From positions 1-56,955 of the forward strand of contig CAWBNH010000002.1 of assembly GCA_963790085.1 (NCBI GenBank): DNA of 56,955 nt, given 5' to 3'. This DNA comes from CAXMST01 sp963790085 (lineage in GTDB: Bacteria; Actinomycetota; Thermoleophilia; Solirubrobacterales; 70-9). Made by a program: the position numbers and the translations under genes. The notes under the pieces are model-generated. The model was not told where the DNA came from. It did not search any database and saw nothing but the letters and a program-made list of their open reading frames with translations. Positions within the stretch are counted from its first letter, which is position 1. Each line of letters opens with the position of its first letter. Shown one piece after another: positions 15,951 to 24,350 of the stretch.

Positions 15951-16840
15951 CGCCGCCCCCCCCGCCCGTAGTACGTGAGGACGACCTCCTCGAGCGTCGG
16001 CCGGGTCAGCTCGACGTCGATGACCGTGTGCGCCGCGGCCACCTTGACCACCGCGTCTAGATCACCGGCGGCCTTGAACGTGATCCGAGCTCCGGCCTGC
16101 TCGACGTCGCTGACCCCCTCGATTCGCAGGAACTCTTCGGGGTCGACGGTCTCGGCGAACTCGAGCCTCACGTGCCTGAAGCTGAGGCTGGTCACCGCGG
16201 CCACGTCCTCGACGGCGACCAGCGCACCCTCGCGGACGATCGCGACCCGGTCGCAGGCGCGCTCGATCTCGTCCAGCTCGTGCGAGGAGAAGAAGACGGT
16301 GACGCCACGGTCGCGCTCCTCGGCGACGAAGGTGAGGAACTCCTCCTGCATGAGCGGATCGAGGCTGGCGGTCGGCTCGTCGAGCAACAGCAGCTCGGGG
16401 CCGTGAAAGGCGGCTTGAATCAGGCCGATCTTCTGACGGTTGCCGCGCGAGAGGTCCCCGAGCCGGCGGTCGAGATCGGCCTCGAAGCGCTCGGCGAGCT
16501 GCGGCGCCCGTCCCAGGCCCGAGAGCCCGCGGAGCTCGGCGAAAAAGGAGACGATCTCCCGCCCGGTCAGCCGCGGGTCGTAGGCGTAGTCGCCGGGCAG
16601 GTTGCCGAGCCTGGCCCGGATCGCGGCGCTGTCGGCGCGGGTGTCGAGACCGAAGACCGTCGCTGAGCCGGAGCTCGGATGAAGCAGGTCGGTCAAGACG
16701 CGGATCAGTGTCGTCTTCCCCGCGCCGTTCGGGCCGAGAAAGCCGAACGCCTCACCCGGCTCGACCGTCAGCGAGACTGCGTCGAGCGCGCACGTCTCGC
16801 CGTAGTACTTGGTCAGCTCTCTGGTCTCGATCAGCGGCAT
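15947..16840 (-). CDS. ABC-2 transporter ATP-binding protein
   Basis: From ATG 16840 the product is 297 residues with Walker A GPNGAGKTT (36-44), a slightly altered signature LSRGNRQ (130-136, normally LSGGQ) and Walker B LLLLDEPT (150-157). The C-terminal extension after residue 215 is typical of DrrA/CcmA-type exporters. Upstream in-frame codons exist, but the chosen ATG lies inside the end of the P-type ATPase gene (10-nt overlap), giving coupled translation. It partners the ABC-2 permease immediately downstream. Confidence 0.9.
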   Translation of the reverse strand: MPLIETRELTKYYGETCALDAVSLTVEPGEAFGFLGPNGAGKTTLIRVLTDLLHPSSGSATVFGLDTRADSAAIRARLGNLPGDYAYDPRLTGREIVSFFAELRGLSGLGRAPQLAERFEADLDRRLGDLSRGNRQKIGLIQAAFHGPELLLLDEPTASLDPLMQEEFLTFVAEERDRGVTVFFSSHELDEIERACDRVAIVREGALVAVEDVAAVTSLSFRHVRLEFAETVDPEEFLRIEGVSDVEQAGARITFKAAGDLDAVVKVAAAHTVIDVELTRPTLEEVVLTYYGRGGRR

Positions 16841-19671
16841 GGCTCCGTGCCCGCATCGTGACCGCCGGCGGGGACGGCCTCGCCGATTCCGTTCCCGGCG
16901 CGGCGCCGAAGCCACCAGCGCCGCAGCTCATCCGTTCCCCAGACGATCAACGGGAACGTCGCCAGCAGGGCGAGCTCGCGGACCCCGAGACCCGCCGTCG
17001 CGAACAGGTCCTGAAGCGCCGGGACGTAGATGATCGCCGCCGCGAACGCCAGCTCGAAGAGGATTCCCCAGAGCAACAGCGGATTCGACAGCACGCCGAT
17101 CTCCCGTAGCGACGCACGCGAGGTTCGCACCGCGAACGCCGTGCCGACCTGGCAGGCAGTGATCCCCGCGAAGGTCATCGTCGTCGCGGCGAGATACTCA
17201 CCGTGCAGCGGGGAGCCGGGGCCGGTCGGATCGCCGGGCGACCAGCCGGCGCCTCCGAGCACCAAAAAGAAGCCGCCGGTGACGAGGGCGGCCTCGACCA
17301 GGCCGAGCCAGAGCCACCCGCGAGTCAGGATCGCCCGGTCGACGATGCCCGCCTCCCGCGGGCGCGGTGGGCGATCGAGGATTCCCGGCTCGGCCGGCTC
17401 CCGCCCGAGCGCCAGGGCGGGCAGCGTCTCGGTACCGAGGTCGATCGCGAGGATCTGCAGCGCCGTCAGCGGCAGCGGTACCGCACCCCCGGAGAGAGCG
17501 AAGATCAAGAACGGGACGATCTCCGGCGTCAGGTGGGCGAAGATGTAGGTGATGAACTTGCGGATGTTCTCGTAGACGACGCGTCCCTCCTCGACCGCGG
17601 CGACGATCGAGGCGAAGTCGTCGTCTGTCAGCACCATCGTCGCCGCCTCACGCGCAACCTCGGTTCCCGACTCGCCCATGGCGACGCCGATGTCCGCTCG
17701 ACGCAGGGCGGGCGCGTCGTTGACGCCGTCTCCGGTCATCGCCACGGTGTGCCCCTCGGCCCGCAGCGCCTCGACCAGATGGAGCTTGGTCTCCGGATTG
17801 CTGCGGGCGACGATCAGCTCCGCCGGCTCGGAGACGAGGCGGTCCAGCTCCGCCTCCGACATCGCCTCGACGGCGGCTCCGCTGACGATCGTCGGGTGCT
17901 CGCCCACGATTCCCACCTCGCGGGCCACTGCCGCCGCCGTGCTCCCGTGGTCCCCGGTGACGACGATGGTCCGGATTCCGGCTCCCCTGCACTGAGCAAC
18001 GGCCTCGGCGACCCCGGGCCGAGGTGGGTCCTCGAGCGCCGCCAGACCCAGGAATGAGAGCTCCGACTCCACCCGGTCACGATCGTCGGGCTCGATCGGC
18101 CGGGCCGGCCGCTCGGCGAACCCGAGCACCCGCATCCCACGCCCCGCGTAGCTTTCGAATGCCTCCTCGATCATCGCTCGATCGGAGTCGGCAAGTGGGC
18201 GGTCGCCGGCTGCGCCGCGAACGTGCGTGCAACGCTCGAGCAGCTCGAGCGGCGCCCCCTTGGCGTGACACCACAGCATCCCGCCCGGCTCCTCGTCGAT
18301 CGTGGTCATCCGCTTGCGACGGGCGTCGAAGTGAAACAGCCTCCGCCGCAGGCGCCCACGCTCGTCCTGGGACTGCTCGACGGCCTCGCCAAGGATGTCC
18401 GCGGCGACCAGGAGGGCGCTCTCGCTGGGATCACCCTGGCGTCGCCGACCGCCGGCGCCTCGCTCGATCAGCGCGTTGTTGCAGCGCGTTGCCGTGCGCA
18501 GCAGGCCGGTGAACGGCTCGGCGGCCGCGCGGTCGACGTCCGGATCTCGGAGTCGCACCTCGGCGCCGTCCCCCCAGAGCGCGTAGACGCTCATCCGACC
18601 CTCGGTCAGCGTGCCCGTCTTGTCGGTGCAGATCACGTCGGTGGATCCGAGCGTTTCCACCGCGGTGAGCCGCTTCACGAGGGCCCGACGGCGCGCCATC
18701 CGCCGCACGCCCACGGCGAGGGCCAGCGTGATCGTCGGCAGCAGGCCCTCGGGCACGTTGGCCACCAGCAGGCCGACGGCGAAAGTGACGGAGTCATTCA
18801 GCGGGAGACCCGCCACAAAGGTGCCGAGGGCGAAGAAGATCAGACCCGCCGCGACGGCAATCACTGCGATCAGCTGAGCGACTCTGTTGACCTGAACCTG
18901 AAGCGGGCTGACCTCGGCCCGGACTCGCTGGGTGAGCGCTGCGATCCGGCCGAGCTGGGTGCTCATGCCCGTCGCGAAGACGACCGCCTCCGCCTCCCCC
19001 GCCGTACAGAGCGTGCCCGAGAAGACGAGGTCATCTGACTCGAGCGGCGAGGGTGCCGGACGGGTGCGCCGCGCGACCCTGAGAACCGGCTGCGACTCCC
19101 CGGTGAGTGGCGCGGCGTCGATCTCGACCGAACCGTCGATCAGCCGCGCGTCCGCAGAGAGCCGATCACCCTCGGTGATCTCGATCACGTCCCCCGGGAC
19201 CAGCTCGCGGGCATCGATCTCGCCGAGCCCCCCATCGCGCCTGACCCGCACCCGCGGCGGCAGGTACTCCTGCAGAGCCTCGGTCGCGCGCTCGGCTTGC
19301 ACCTCCTGACTGAAGGCGAACACAGCGTTCAGCGCGATCACCGCCACGATCGCGATCGCCAGCGGCACGATGCCCCCAACCAGGGCCAGGGCCGCTGCCA
19401 CCCAGAGCAGCAGCGCAAGCGGATGCGTGAACTGTCGCGCGATCTCCCGGAGGTGACCGCGGCGCTCGCGCCTCGTGATCTCGTTCGGCCCGTGCTGGGT
19501 CAGCTGTCTGGCTGCCTCACGGGTCCGCAACCCCGATCGACGCGTTCCGAGATCGCGGAGCAGGAGATCGATCTGCTCCTCCGGGTCGGGCGAGAAGCGT
19601 GCGGCATCGGCGGCCGCGGCCGGCTCGGCGCCCCGGCCGGCCCCGCCAGGCCCGGGCCTCATCGCTTTCAC
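16831..19671 (-). CDS. P2-type cation-transporting ATPase
   Basis: The 946-residue pump has the phosphatase motif TGES (190-193), ion-site helix with NVPEGLLP (305-312), the phosphorylation site CTDKTGTLTEG with D350, the hinge GDGVNDAPALRRADIGVAMG in the C-terminal half of the P domain, and a TM6 segment LQILAIDLGTETLPALALG. The latter resembles Na,K-ATPase-like P2 pumps more than SERCA. Two terminal tails are short, and no CXXC heavy-metal domain is present, so Na+, K+ or Ca2+ rather than Cu/Zn is the likely ion. GTG 19671 (alternative ATG 19662) is preceded by a five-codon mini-ORF. The ABC exporter genes follow with overlaps. Confidence 0.92.
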   Translation of the reverse strand: MKAMRPGPGGAGRGAEPAAAADAARFSPDPEEQIDLLLRDLGTRRSGLRTREAARQLTQHGPNEITRRERRGHLREIARQFTHPLALLLWVAAALALVGGIVPLAIAIVAVIALNAVFAFSQEVQAERATEALQEYLPPRVRVRRDGGLGEIDARELVPGDVIEITEGDRLSADARLIDGSVEIDAAPLTGESQPVLRVARRTRPAPSPLESDDLVFSGTLCTAGEAEAVVFATGMSTQLGRIAALTQRVRAEVSPLQVQVNRVAQLIAVIAVAAGLIFFALGTFVAGLPLNDSVTFAVGLLVANVPEGLLPTITLALAVGVRRMARRRALVKRLTAVETLGSTDVICTDKTGTLTEGRMSVYALWGDGAEVRLRDPDVDRAAAEPFTGLLRTATRCNNALIERGAGGRRRQGDPSESALLVAADILGEAVEQSQDERGRLRRRLFHFDARRKRMTTIDEEPGGMLWCHAKGAPLELLERCTHVRGAAGDRPLADSDRAMIEEAFESYAGRGMRVLGFAERPARPIEPDDRDRVESELSFLGLAALEDPPRPGVAEAVAQCRGAGIRTIVVTGDHGSTAAAVAREVGIVGEHPTIVSGAAVEAMSEAELDRLVSEPAELIVARSNPETKLHLVEALRAEGHTVAMTGDGVNDAPALRRADIGVAMGESGTEVAREAATMVLTDDDFASIVAAVEEGRVVYENIRKFITYIFAHLTPEIVPFLIFALSGGAVPLPLTALQILAIDLGTETLPALALGREPAEPGILDRPPRPREAGIVDRAILTRGWLWLGLVEAALVTGGFFLVLGGAGWSPGDPTGPGSPLHGEYLAATTMTFAGITACQVGTAFAVRTSRASLREIGVLSNPLLLWGILFELAFAAAIIYVPALQDLFATAGLGVRELALLATFPLIVWGTDELRRWWLRRRAGNGIGEAVPAGGHDAGTEPCR

Positions 19672-19685
19672 ACGGCAACGCTCAC
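19668..19685 (-). CDS. Leaderless five-codon mini-ORF ahead of the P-type ATPase
   Basis: GTG 19685 lies at the predicted start of the transcript and encodes MSVAV. Its TGA (19670-19668) overlaps the ATPase start GTG 19671 as GTGA. The ATPase start has no SD site, so termination and re-initiation at the overlap is a plausible way to start the pump. Confidence 0.4.
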   Translation of the reverse strand: MSVAV

Positions 19686-19692
19686 GCGAATC

Positions 19693-19698
19693 ACGCTA
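19693..19698 (-). promoter_or_regulatory. -10 TAGCGT, leaderless mini-ORF start at 19685
   Basis: On the minus strand TAGCGT ends 7 nt before GTG 19685. No clear -35 is seen. Confidence 0.5.
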
Positions 19699-19802
19699 CT
19701 CCTGCCGCCGAGCGTGCTCATCAGCACCAAAGCGTCGAGTCGCACCGTACTTTCCGCCGATCGGGGTAGGGCCAGCGCGAGCAGGGTTGCCGAGGGGGTC
19801 TG

Positions 19803-20432
19803 TTAGCAGAAGTCGGTCTGGCCGCTGCTGATCACATGGGCGGCGCACCCATCGGTGGTTGCGATCGCGGTGCCGTCGTCGGCGAAGAACGCCTGGGCGA
19901 GGCTGCGGACGCCCCTCGCGATGGCGGTGTTTCTGTCTCCGTAGCCCGCCTCTGCACCACCGCGGTCGCCGCTCGCGACGGCTGTGTTTCTGTCGCCGGT
20001 GGTTGCGCTGGCGTAGCTGCCGTTGCGTGCGATGGCGGTGTTGCGGTCGCCGAAGACCGCTGAGGCGTAGCTGTCGTCGCCGATCGCGATGGCGGTGTTT
20101 CGGTTGCCGATCCACGCCTGAGCGACGCTGGCCTCGCCGCGTGCGATCGCGGTGTTTCGGGCGCCGGCGGTCGCATGGGCGGAGCTGCCGTCGCCGCGTG
20201 CGATGGCCTTGTTGTAGTTGCCCTCGGTCGCGAACGCGACGCTCCCGTCGCCGATCGCCCGGGCGATCGAGCCCTTGCCGCTCGCCTCACACGTCGCCGT
20301 CCCCTTCTGGACTCGGACCGCGCCGTTTGCGGCGATGCAAATGTTCGCGGCGGCGCTCGCCGCCTGGGCCCCGATCAACAGGCAGACCACGGTCGCAGCT
20401 ACGATCAGCCCGCAGGTTGTTCGTTCTCCCAT
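19803..20432 (-). CDS. Secreted YadA-head-like repeat protein
   Basis: The 209-residue protein has a Sec signal peptide (about 5-28, ending ASA), a short cysteine-containing segment, then at least five repeats of about 19 residues with the pattern GDRNTAIARGxxSxAxA. The NTAIA(R/I)G...SxA signature with conserved asparagine and small residues resembles the head repeats of YadA/Hia trimeric autotransporters, which form a left-handed beta-roll trimer. No membrane anchor domain follows; the C-terminal part has two cysteines (C200 and C209), so it is a soluble or cell-wall-associated protein, probably oligomeric. An AGGA SD site lies 8 nt before the ATG. Function unknown. Confidence 0.7.
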   Translation of the reverse strand: MGERTTCGLIVAATVVCLLIGAQAASAAANICIAANGAVRVQKGTATCEASGKGSIARAIGDGSVAFATEGNYNKAIARGDGSSAHATAGARNTAIARGEASVAQAWIGNRNTAIAIGDDSYASAVFGDRNTAIARNGSYASATTGDRNTAVASGDRGGAEAGYGDRNTAIARGVRSLAQAFFADDGTAIATTDGCAAHVISSGQTDFC

Positions 20433-20503
20433 CGCCAGGATCCTGGTGGTTGTGGATCTCGAGCAGGCTGCCCGTCCGCGGCCGGGGCTCGGGTGTTATG
20501 CCG

Positions 20504-21877
20504 TCAACCGATCCGCTTCTCGAGCTTCTTGATCCGCTTCTTCAACGATCGGATCTGCTTCCGATCGGCCGCCGCCCTCCCGCGGGTCGCCTTCACCCTC
20601 CGCTTCAGCGCTCGACGCTGCTTCCGGCTCTCCGCCTTCTGCAGCTTCTTCGAGAGCTTCCCGATCTTCTTCCGGTGCGCGTCGAGGCGGTCCTTCGTTC
20701 TGTCGAGCTTGGCCCTCAGCGACTTCAGCTTGGCGATCCGAGCCTGCTGGGCCTCGAAGGAGTCGGTCTGCAGTTGCGCGATCGTCAGCAGGTTGCCCTC
20801 GGCCAGGTTGACCTCCGGCACGTGATAGTTCGAGCCCGAGGCCACGAGCGCCCCGAGGTCGGGCCGGGTCTCGCCCGGGAGGCCGACCAGGGACAGGTTC
20901 AGCCAGTGGGCGCCGCTCTGGCGCTCGCAGTCGACCTCGTAGTAGTCGGGCTCGCCACGCCACGGAGCCGCCGTCTCCTCGGCCGGCACATCGAACAGGT
21001 AGTCGAAGTTGACCAGCGGCTCGAGAGTTCCGTCGCCGCCGTCAAGCAGCGCAGGGTTCGTGCACATGACCTCGTACTCACTCGCGCTGGGACGCGGGTC
21101 CGGGTAGATCCAGTAGCCCGCATCGACCCGCGAGAACTCGGCGATGGCAGGCGGCTCGGCGTTATAGGTGGAGTAGGCGATCACGCAGCCGGATTGACCG
21201 ACCTCGGTGCAGGCGGGCACCTTGTCGAACAGCCCACCGACCGGTTCGCCGATCGGCACGCTGATGTTGGCCCCGGGTGCGATCGCCCCGACGAAGCGCT
21301 TGCGCAGTTTCGAGTCCGTGTCGACCAGATCCGCGATCAGCCGGGCGGTGTGGGCCGAGCCCTGGGAGTGGCCGATCATGATGAAGCCGCGACCGTCGTT
21401 GTAGTTCTTCAGGTAGTCCTTGAATCCGGACTTGGCGCTCTTGTAGGCGATCTCCACCGATTCGTTGAACGAGCTCTGGTCCCCGTTCAGCGTGACCTGT
21501 TTGTACATCGGCGCGTAGACGTCGCAGACGGACGAGAACATCCGGGCCTGTTGGACGACGACCCGCCTGATCGGGGGATCCTTGTCGAGATTGGCGTTCG
21601 GCCCCGCCTGCTCGCTCTGCGTCGGGTACAGGTAGAAGCAATCGACCGGCGGGTCATCGGGGCGCGTGTAGCCGAGCGGCTGCGCCTCCTGGCCGGGCGG
21701 CGGCAGCGTCGAGCCGTCGATGGTGCCGGCGCAGAGGTCATCCACCTGGCCGGGCTTGCAGATCCACACGGTGTCCGCGGCGCTCGCCGTCGCCGGGGCG
21801 ATCAACGCCACGAGGCCGACAGAGATGGCCAGACAGGCCAGCACCAGCCGGGATCGACCCAGTTCAGACCTCGACAC
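20504..21877 (-). CDS. Secreted DUF3089 alpha/beta hydrolase with basic C-terminal coiled coil
   Basis: Start GTG 21877 is chosen because a GGAGGAG SD site lies 7 nt upstream and a signal peptide follows directly (SRLVLACLAISVGLVALIAPATASA). The 457-residue exported protein carries the DUF3089 core, including DCFYLYPT near the N-terminus, the nucleophile elbow GHSQG, and later NFDYLFD and HWLNL. DUF3089 is an alpha/beta hydrolase-fold family, probably a lipase or esterase. The last about 80 residues are strikingly basic and heptad-like (Lys/Arg-rich, LKSLRAKLDRTKDRLDAH...KKRIKKLEKRI), a likely surface-binding coiled coil. It sits alone beside the tRNA-linked scar region. Confidence 0.85.
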   Translation of the reverse strand: MSRSELGRSRLVLACLAISVGLVALIAPATASAADTVWICKPGQVDDLCAGTIDGSTLPPPGQEAQPLGYTRPDDPPVDCFYLYPTQSEQAGPNANLDKDPPIRRVVVQQARMFSSVCDVYAPMYKQVTLNGDQSSFNESVEIAYKSAKSGFKDYLKNYNDGRGFIMIGHSQGSAHTARLIADLVDTDSKLRKRFVGAIAPGANISVPIGEPVGGLFDKVPACTEVGQSGCVIAYSTYNAEPPAIAEFSRVDAGYWIYPDPRPSASEYEVMCTNPALLDGGDGTLEPLVNFDYLFDVPAEETAAPWRGEPDYYEVDCERQSGAHWLNLSLVGLPGETRPDLGALVASGSNYHVPEVNLAEGNLLTIAQLQTDSFEAQQARIAKLKSLRAKLDRTKDRLDAHRKKIGKLSKKLQKAESRKQRRALKRRVKATRGRAAADRKQIRSLKKRIKKLEKRIG

Positions 21878-21964
21878 GCTCAGACTCCTCCCACGCTGAC
21901 TGCGCAGCTCGCTCGCTGCGCCCATCCCCCACTCGTCCGACAACCCTACGGCAATCGGTTACCT

Positions 21965-22008
21965 GATGGGCCGGCCTGGACTCGAGCCAGGGACCTACGG
22001 ATTATGAG
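21965..22008. repeat. Left copy of 44-bp tRNA-derived direct repeat
   Basis: Identical except for one base (21986) to 23826-23869, which covers the anticodon loop to 3' end of tRNA(CAT). The mismatch falls in the T-loop and would abolish its conserved first U. It looks like a displaced tRNA 3' end left by site-specific integration. Confidence 0.8.
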
Positions 22009-22493
22009 CGGGCCCCGGCAGTTGCGGCTGGTCGGCGTGATCCGTACCAAGATGCGAGATCAGGCCGTTGACGGGATCAATGAGTTGCGGCTGCTGATGG
22101 ATGGTGTTGCCCAAGAGTTGCCCACGCCCGCTCGGATTGGACCTGGGCCATGCCGGTCTGTCCCCTTGTGCGCCAACGACTACGCGCCGCTCGACTACGG
22201 CGCGATCACGCTCGACAGCGAGGGGTCCGCGATCGAGGCCATCTCGGGGCAGAAGCCGGGAAGCGTCCATCGCGACCCTCGACACGTGATCCCGCCGACC
22301 ACCTCGCGTATCGGCAATCGATGCCGGTGGATTGACGGCGCGCGCCGGTCGCTGGGACTGGTCCAGATCGGCGGGCGTGAGAATTCGGGCCCCGACTCGG
22401 ACAGATCCCTCGCGCTGATGACAGGGGCGTGCGCCGCTAGCCGCGCGGCGATAGAGTCGCGGCCGACGAGTCACTCGAACATCGGAGGCACAC
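22009..22493. other. 485 nt without a confident gene
   Basis: Long open frames exist on both strands but have weak codon bias (third-position GC far below the neighbours) and no recognisable protein. The segment contains a TAGAGT -10 at 22452-22457 that drives the small gene at 22494. I see nothing else that I can support. Confidence 0.5.
22452..22457 (+). promoter_or_regulatory. Predicted -10 TAGAGT for DUF6131 gene
   Basis: TAGAGT gives a predicted start near 22464 and a leader of about 30 nt carrying a GGAGG SD site. Confidence 0.4.
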
Positions 22494-22652
22494 TTGATCA
22501 CTGCCGGCATCATCTGCTTGGTTGTCGCGGCCCTCTTTTGGGGTAACCCGATCCTTTGGACAATCGGTGTCATCTTGGTCGTCCTCGGCGCGATCTTCTG
22601 GGTATTGGGTGCGATGGGCCGCGCCGTGGGCGGGCGGCGTCACTACTACTAA
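22494..22652 (+). CDS. DUF6131-like small membrane protein, 52 aa
   Basis: TTG 22494 follows a GGAGG SD site by 5 nt. The 52-residue product has two hydrophobic helices (ITAGIICLVVAALFW and ILWTIGVILVVLGAIFWVLGAMG) and ends GRAVGGRRHYY, the signature tail of the DUF6131 family of tiny actinobacterial membrane proteins. Function is unknown; the positive-inside rule places the C-terminus in the cytoplasm. It lies within the small tRNA-linked segment. Confidence 0.7.
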   Translation: MITAGIICLVVAALFWGNPILWTIGVILVVLGAIFWVLGAMGRAVGGRRHYY

Positions 22653-22822
22653 GGGCGAGCGGCTTCGCGGAGGGGTTCGCAGCGCAACCCGAGGAGACCG
22701 CGCTTGGACGGCTGGCCCCCGGTCTCCAGGCGGCCGGTTCTAAGAAACCCGGCTCGCGCTGGTACCTGCGGCCGAGCTGCGCGACCTGCGACCGGGGCAG
22801 GCACTCTGAAAGCAGCCGAGCC

Positions 22823-23704
22823 TCAGTCGTTGCCCGGCCGCTGGCGATCCAAGAACTCGTCGAGGATCCGATTCACCTGATCCGGGATACGGCACTGTGG
22901 CTCGTGCCCGGCCCCGGCCAGGGTGATCAGCTGCGCTCCCGCGAGTTGCGACAAGGTCCTGCCACAGTGAAGTGGCGTTATCGCGTCTTGATCGCCGTGG
23001 ATCACAAGCGTCGGGGTGACGAGTGATGCAGCGAGATGTTCAGCCTCGGCCTCGGATAGACCTGGGGCCTCGATCGTGGCGACGATCGTGTCCGGATCGG
23101 TCTCCATGCCCATCCCGATGAAGTGCTCGATCTCGCGCCGTGAGTCGGGCTCGGTGAAGCAGTTCGCAAAGAAGAACTCGAGGAATCCGGGCCAGTCCTT
23201 TTCCCAGTAGTGGCGGTTCCACTTGAACCAGCCCTGGTATTCCGGGAGCTCCTCGTCGAAGGTCGCAAAGGCCCGTTCCCGCTCGGGGTGTCCGGGGCCG
23301 AACGGAAGGGCGGCCGCGATAAAGACGGCAGCTGGGATGCGGTCCGGGTGCTCGGCTGCCAAGACGAGGCCCCAGCAGGCGCCCTTGGACACCGAAACGA
23401 TCGCCGCCTGTTCGATTCCGACTGCGTCGAGCACCGCGATCGCGTCGTCGGCGAACCCACGATGGGCATAGGCCGATGCGTCGGCGGGACGATCGGAAGC
23501 ACCGTTTCCGGGCCCGTCGAAAGTGACGACCGTGTGTCTCTCCGCTAGATGGGGCACCTGCTTGCGCCAGAAATCCGAGTGGACGATCGACCAGGTCGGC
23601 AAGAGCAGAACGGCCGGTGCGCCCTCGCCGAAGAGCTGGTAGTGGATACGGACGCCATCGCGCTCGATGAAACCCTGCTGATCTGCCTCGACCCCTTGCA
23701 GCAC
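22823..23704 (-). CDS. Alpha/beta hydrolase
   Basis: From the leaderless GTG 23704 the protein is 293 residues, a standard alpha/beta hydrolase: HxGxG-like region LLPTWSIVHSDFWRKQ, oxyanion segment FDGPGNGASDRP, nucleophile elbow SVSKG (serine in V-S-K-G, replacing the usual GxSxG glycine), acid HGDQD and histidine in GHEPQ. It resembles 3-oxoadipate enol-lactonase or peroxidase-like members, but substrate is not apparent. A downstream lid region WFKWNRHYWEKDWPGFLEFFF is present. It lies in the low-GC tRNA-flanked segment and could be acquired. TAGGCT ends 7 nt before GTG; longer in-frame starts to 23782 are disfavoured. Confidence 0.8.
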   Translation of the reverse strand: MLQGVEADQQGFIERDGVRIHYQLFGEGAPAVLLLPTWSIVHSDFWRKQVPHLAERHTVVTFDGPGNGASDRPADASAYAHRGFADDAIAVLDAVGIEQAAIVSVSKGACWGLVLAAEHPDRIPAAVFIAAALPFGPGHPERERAFATFDEELPEYQGWFKWNRHYWEKDWPGFLEFFFANCFTEPDSRREIEHFIGMGMETDPDTIVATIEAPGLSEAEAEHLAASLVTPTLVIHGDQDAITPLHCGRTLSQLAGAQLITLAGAGHEPQCRIPDQVNRILDEFLDRQRPGND

Positions 23705-23711
23705 GCGCCGG

Positions 23712-23717
23712 AGCCTA
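23712..23717 (-). promoter_or_regulatory. -10 TAGGCT, leaderless start at 23704
   Basis: On the minus strand TAGGCT ends 7 nt before GTG 23704. Confidence 0.55.
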
Positions 23718-23825
23718 CTGGGAGGTGGCTGCTGCTCCGGGAGCGAGGCAGGTATCGGGCCGGTCGATCCTCCAGCCGCCACACAATCTTCCGCCCCGTG
23801 TTCCGCCTGGCTGCGGGGCCTATCG

Positions 23826-23901
<76 letters not shown>

Positions 23902-23911
23902 GGACTAGGGA

Positions 23912-24181
23912 TTATGGCTTGTCCATGGGCGAAAGAGGCGGAAGGGGGGCGGGTCCCGTTGCCGCTCGGCGGGTGAGTTCTCGCGTGCCAGTGCCCATTA
24001 GTGACCAATCGCAGGCTGAATCGAAGGCTTCGAGGTAGGAGCCGTCAAGTCGCTCACGGCGTCTTGTGGCCTTCTGATAAACACGGAATACGAACGTCGG
24101 GTCGGTCCACCCGCCCTGCTCAGCGATGTAGACCGGATCATCCCTCAGCGCCGCCCTGATTGAAACCCGTGGGTGAAGTTG
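23912..24181 (-). pseudogene. C-terminal fragment of a tyrosine recombinase (phage-type integrase)
   Basis: The frame ending at 23912 encodes a segment that aligns with the C-terminal end of actinobacterial tyrosine integrases: ALRDDPVYIAEQGGWTDPTFVFRVYQKATRRRERLDGSYLEAF, with the catalytic tyrosine in FRVY. The upstream RHxxR motif and the rest of the enzyme are missing; the region before about 24181 is unrelated. It is therefore a dead fragment. It lies 10 nt from the 5' end of tRNA(CAT) and 120 nt from the tmRNA fragment, between two integration scars. Confidence 0.7.
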
Positions 24182-24300
24182 CGACGGGCTCGAAACATTT
24201 CCAGTGCGTTCCACTCGGCGTTTCTGAAGGAATTCCCTGTGCCCAGAGACGCCTGCGGCACCCGGGGAACTGGGGCGCCATCTCGGAGCCGCGCCACTGC

Positions 24301-24350
24301 GCGGATAAGCATGACGTAAGCCCTTGGAGGTTCGACTCCTCTCAGCCGCA
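24301..24350 (+). ncRNA. 3' fragment of tmRNA (ssrA) left by integration
   Basis: The sequence has the hallmark of the tmRNA 3' end: GATAAGCATGACGTAAGCC (compare E. coli CTAAGCATGTAG), then a T-arm GGAGG TTCGACT CCTCT and a 3' acceptor strand CAGCCGC plus A. The TTCGACT loop is typical of tmRNA rather than ordinary tRNA. The matching 5' acceptor (GCGGCTG) and the tag-peptide region are absent upstream, so it is not a functional gene. It probably marks an integrase attachment site (attR/attL-like) with the intact ssrA elsewhere. Confidence 0.55.

Noticed and set aside
22009..22493. Long frames on both strands of the tRNA-linked segment
   Set aside because: Weak codon bias and no homology; could be decayed DNA, not called as genes.
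19859..22546. Very long plus-strand ORF (895 codons)
   Set aside because: Low-complexity Arg/Ser/Pro composition, antisense to the repeat protein and DUF3089 genes; typical shadow frame of GC-rich DNA.
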